Part shown: one piece after another, positions 35,525-36,721 of the stretch
Position numbering within the stretch: position 1 is the stretch's first letter
Layout of the letters: every line of letters begins with the position of its first letter
Source of the DNA: DASWVC01 sp036401335
Lineage (GTDB): Bacteria > Verrucomicrobiota > Verrucomicrobiia > Chthoniobacterales > JAFAMB01
Direction of reading: 5' to 3'
DNA length: 36,721 nt
NCBI GenBank assembly: GCA_036401335.1
Contig: DASWVC010000217.1
Span: 1-36,721 of the forward strand
Translations under genes and position numbers: made by a program
Notes under the pieces: generated by a model
The model's input: only the letters and a program-made list of their open reading frames with translations
The model's database searches: none
What the model was told of the DNA's origin: nothing

Positions 35525-36721
35525 ATGATTCCGGACTTCATCGAGCACAACAGCGGGTCGATTCACGGACCAGAAAAGCCCGAAGACGGGTCGACGACCG
35601 TTGCCCCCCGGCCCCTAACCGCAAAAGACTACAAGACACTCGGGCTGGCGACACTGGGTGGTCTCCTGGAATTTTATGATTTCATTATCTTCGTTTTTTT
35701 CGCCAACACGATCGGCGAACTCTTCTTTCCTCCCGGAATTCCCGAATGGGTCCGGCAATTCCAGACTTTCGGCATTTTTGCGGTCGGTTACCTTGCGCGG
35801 CCGCTGGGCGGCATCTTGATGGCGCATGCCGGAGACCTGCGGGGGCGCAAACAGATGTTCACCCTCAGCATTTTTCTGATGGCTTTACCCACCTTGGCCA
35901 TCGGGCTGCTGCCAACCTACGCGCAATGGGGCATCGGGGCGCCCATTCTGCTTTTGCTTTTTCGAATCCTCCAGGGAGTGGCCGTCGGCGGCGAGGTCCC
36001 GGGCGCCTGGGTTTTCGTGAGTGAACATGTGCACCGATCCCAAGTCGGAACGGCATGCGGAATTTTGACGTCCGGACTCACCGGTGGGATCCTGCTCGGG
36101 TCGCTGGTGGCCACCGGTTTGAACCTGGCGATGCCGCACGCCGAGTTGACCGCTTACGGGTGGCGGGTCGCGTTCCTGCTTGGGGGCGTTTTCGGTTTGG
36201 TGTCGGTCTACCTTCGCCGCTGGCTGGCCGAGACGCCCGTTTTCGAAGAAATGCGGGCACGCCGCGCGCTTGCCTCCGAGCTGCCGGTAAAAGCGGTGGT
36301 ACGGAACCACCGCAGAGCCGTCGTTCTCAGCGGGCTGCTGACCTGGATGCTTTCTGCTGACATCGTGGTCGTGATCCTGATGACACCCGCTTTGCTGGAA
36401 AAAGTTTACGGGGTGGAAGCGGTGGTGGCCTTGCGCGCCAACACGCTGGCGACACTCGGGTTAACTGCAGGCTGTGTACTTACCGGCCGGCTGACCGACC
36501 GCTTCGGACCTGCGCGGGTGCTGCTGGCCGGTTGTCCATTGTTGGGCGTCGCCGCTCACTTGCTGTACACAGCAGGCACAATCAATCCGTGGCTGACCAC
36601 CGTGCTTTACGCCGTGGCGGGCTTCCTGGTGGGGATTGTGGCCGTGGTTCCCTGCATCATGATTGCCTTGTTCCCGCCGGCCATCCGTTTCTCCGGCATC
36701 TCCTTTTCCTACAACCTGGCT
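35525..36721 (+). CDS. MHS-family MFS transporter (partial, runs off the window end)
   Basis: An uninterrupted frame of 399 codons runs from the ATG at 35525 to the window edge. It encodes a metabolite:H+ symporter-type permease: GLLEFYDFIIFVFFANTIGELFFP is the family's first helix, YLARPLGGILMAHAGDLRGRKQMF contains the loop 2-3 signature, and FRILQGVAVGGEVPGAWVFVSEH the TM4-5 region. WRVAFLLGG, LRRWLAETPVFEEM and GRLTDRFGPARVL are further family blocks. About ten helices are visible. Members import organic acids, betaines or other solutes with protons; specificity cannot be told. An in-frame ATG at 35426 would add 33 basic residues and cannot be excluded. It is divergent from the DUF305 gene. 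The C-terminus is missing. Confidence 0.88.
   Translation, partial: MIPDFIEHNSGSIHGPEKPEDGSTTVAPRPLTAKDYKTLGLATLGGLLEFYDFIIFVFFANTIGELFFPPGIPEWVRQFQTFGIFAVGYLARPLGGILMAHAGDLRGRKQMFTLSIFLMALPTLAIGLLPTYAQWGIGAPILLLLFRILQGVAVGGEVPGAWVFVSEHVHRSQVGTACGILTSGLTGGILLGSLVATGLNLAMPHAELTAYGWRVAFLLGGVFGLVSVYLRRWLAETPVFEEMRARRALASELPVKAVVRNHRRAVVLSGLLTWMLSADIVVVILMTPALLEKVYGVEAVVALRANTLATLGLTAGCVLTGRLTDRFGPARVLLAGCPLLGVAAHLLYTAGTINPWLTTVLYAVAGFLVGIVAVVPCIMIALFPPAIRFSGISFSYNLA

Overview
The window is GC-rich (roughly 60% by eye), densely coding DNA from a Gram-negative bacterium. It encodes an OprB-type porin and another outer-membrane barrel protein ending in Phe, an RND efflux pump, lipoproteins and a quinone-linked pyruvate oxidase. 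The gene mix (GH4 glycosidase, class A FAD monooxygenases, PRISE-type reductase, long FTR1 permease, GTG starts, few strong Shine-Dalgarno sites) suggests a free-living soil or rhizosphere organism. Verrucomicrobiota is my best guess, but nothing here fixes the phylum. I see no rRNA, tRNA, CRISPR array, transposase, integrase or phage gene.

Layout. 124-2021: ygiB-like lipoprotein plus ygiC-like ATP-grasp ligase. 2206-6038 (minus strand): GH4 alpha-galactosidase, FAD monooxygenase and an alpha/beta-hydrolase pseudogene whose nucleophile elbow is deleted. 6431-10917: RND adaptor and permease without an outer-membrane channel gene. 11200-13759: PRISE-like reductase, ADP-ribosylglycohydrolase and a DUF427 protein. 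13994-18773: an iron-uptake operon consisting of a perfect Fur-type palindrome touching the start codon, an EfeO/imelysin-like periplasmic protein, a 763-residue FTR1 permease and an OprB-like porin. 18836-19000: palindromic non-coding elements. 19176-26718: a pyruvate/C4-acid block with pyruvate oxidase, tartrate/D-malate dehydrogenase, ThrE/YjjPB-like exporter, fumarase C and malic enzyme. 26869-27663 (minus): outer-membrane beta-barrel protein. 27930-30833: hybrid sensor kinase with two receiver domains. 30900-31626 (minus): decayed methyltransferase-like pseudogene. 31760-33364 (minus): second FAD monooxygenase. 33436-35267 (minus): DUF305 protein followed by a YVTN beta-propeller with a 4-base overlap. 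35525-36721: MHS-type MFS transporter, cut by the window end.

Two modules stand out. The iron operon links a porin, a periplasmic iron binder and an inner-membrane permease under one apparent Fur operator, which could form a complete envelope-crossing route for elemental iron. In the carbon block, fumarase feeds malic enzyme, malic enzyme and the D-malate/tartrate dehydrogenase both yield pyruvate, and pyruvate oxidase passes electrons to quinone while releasing acetate. The embedded ThrE-family exporter resembles the YjjP/YjjB succinate exporter, so the block may handle dicarboxylate overflow or use. These functional links are inferred from gene order and family membership.
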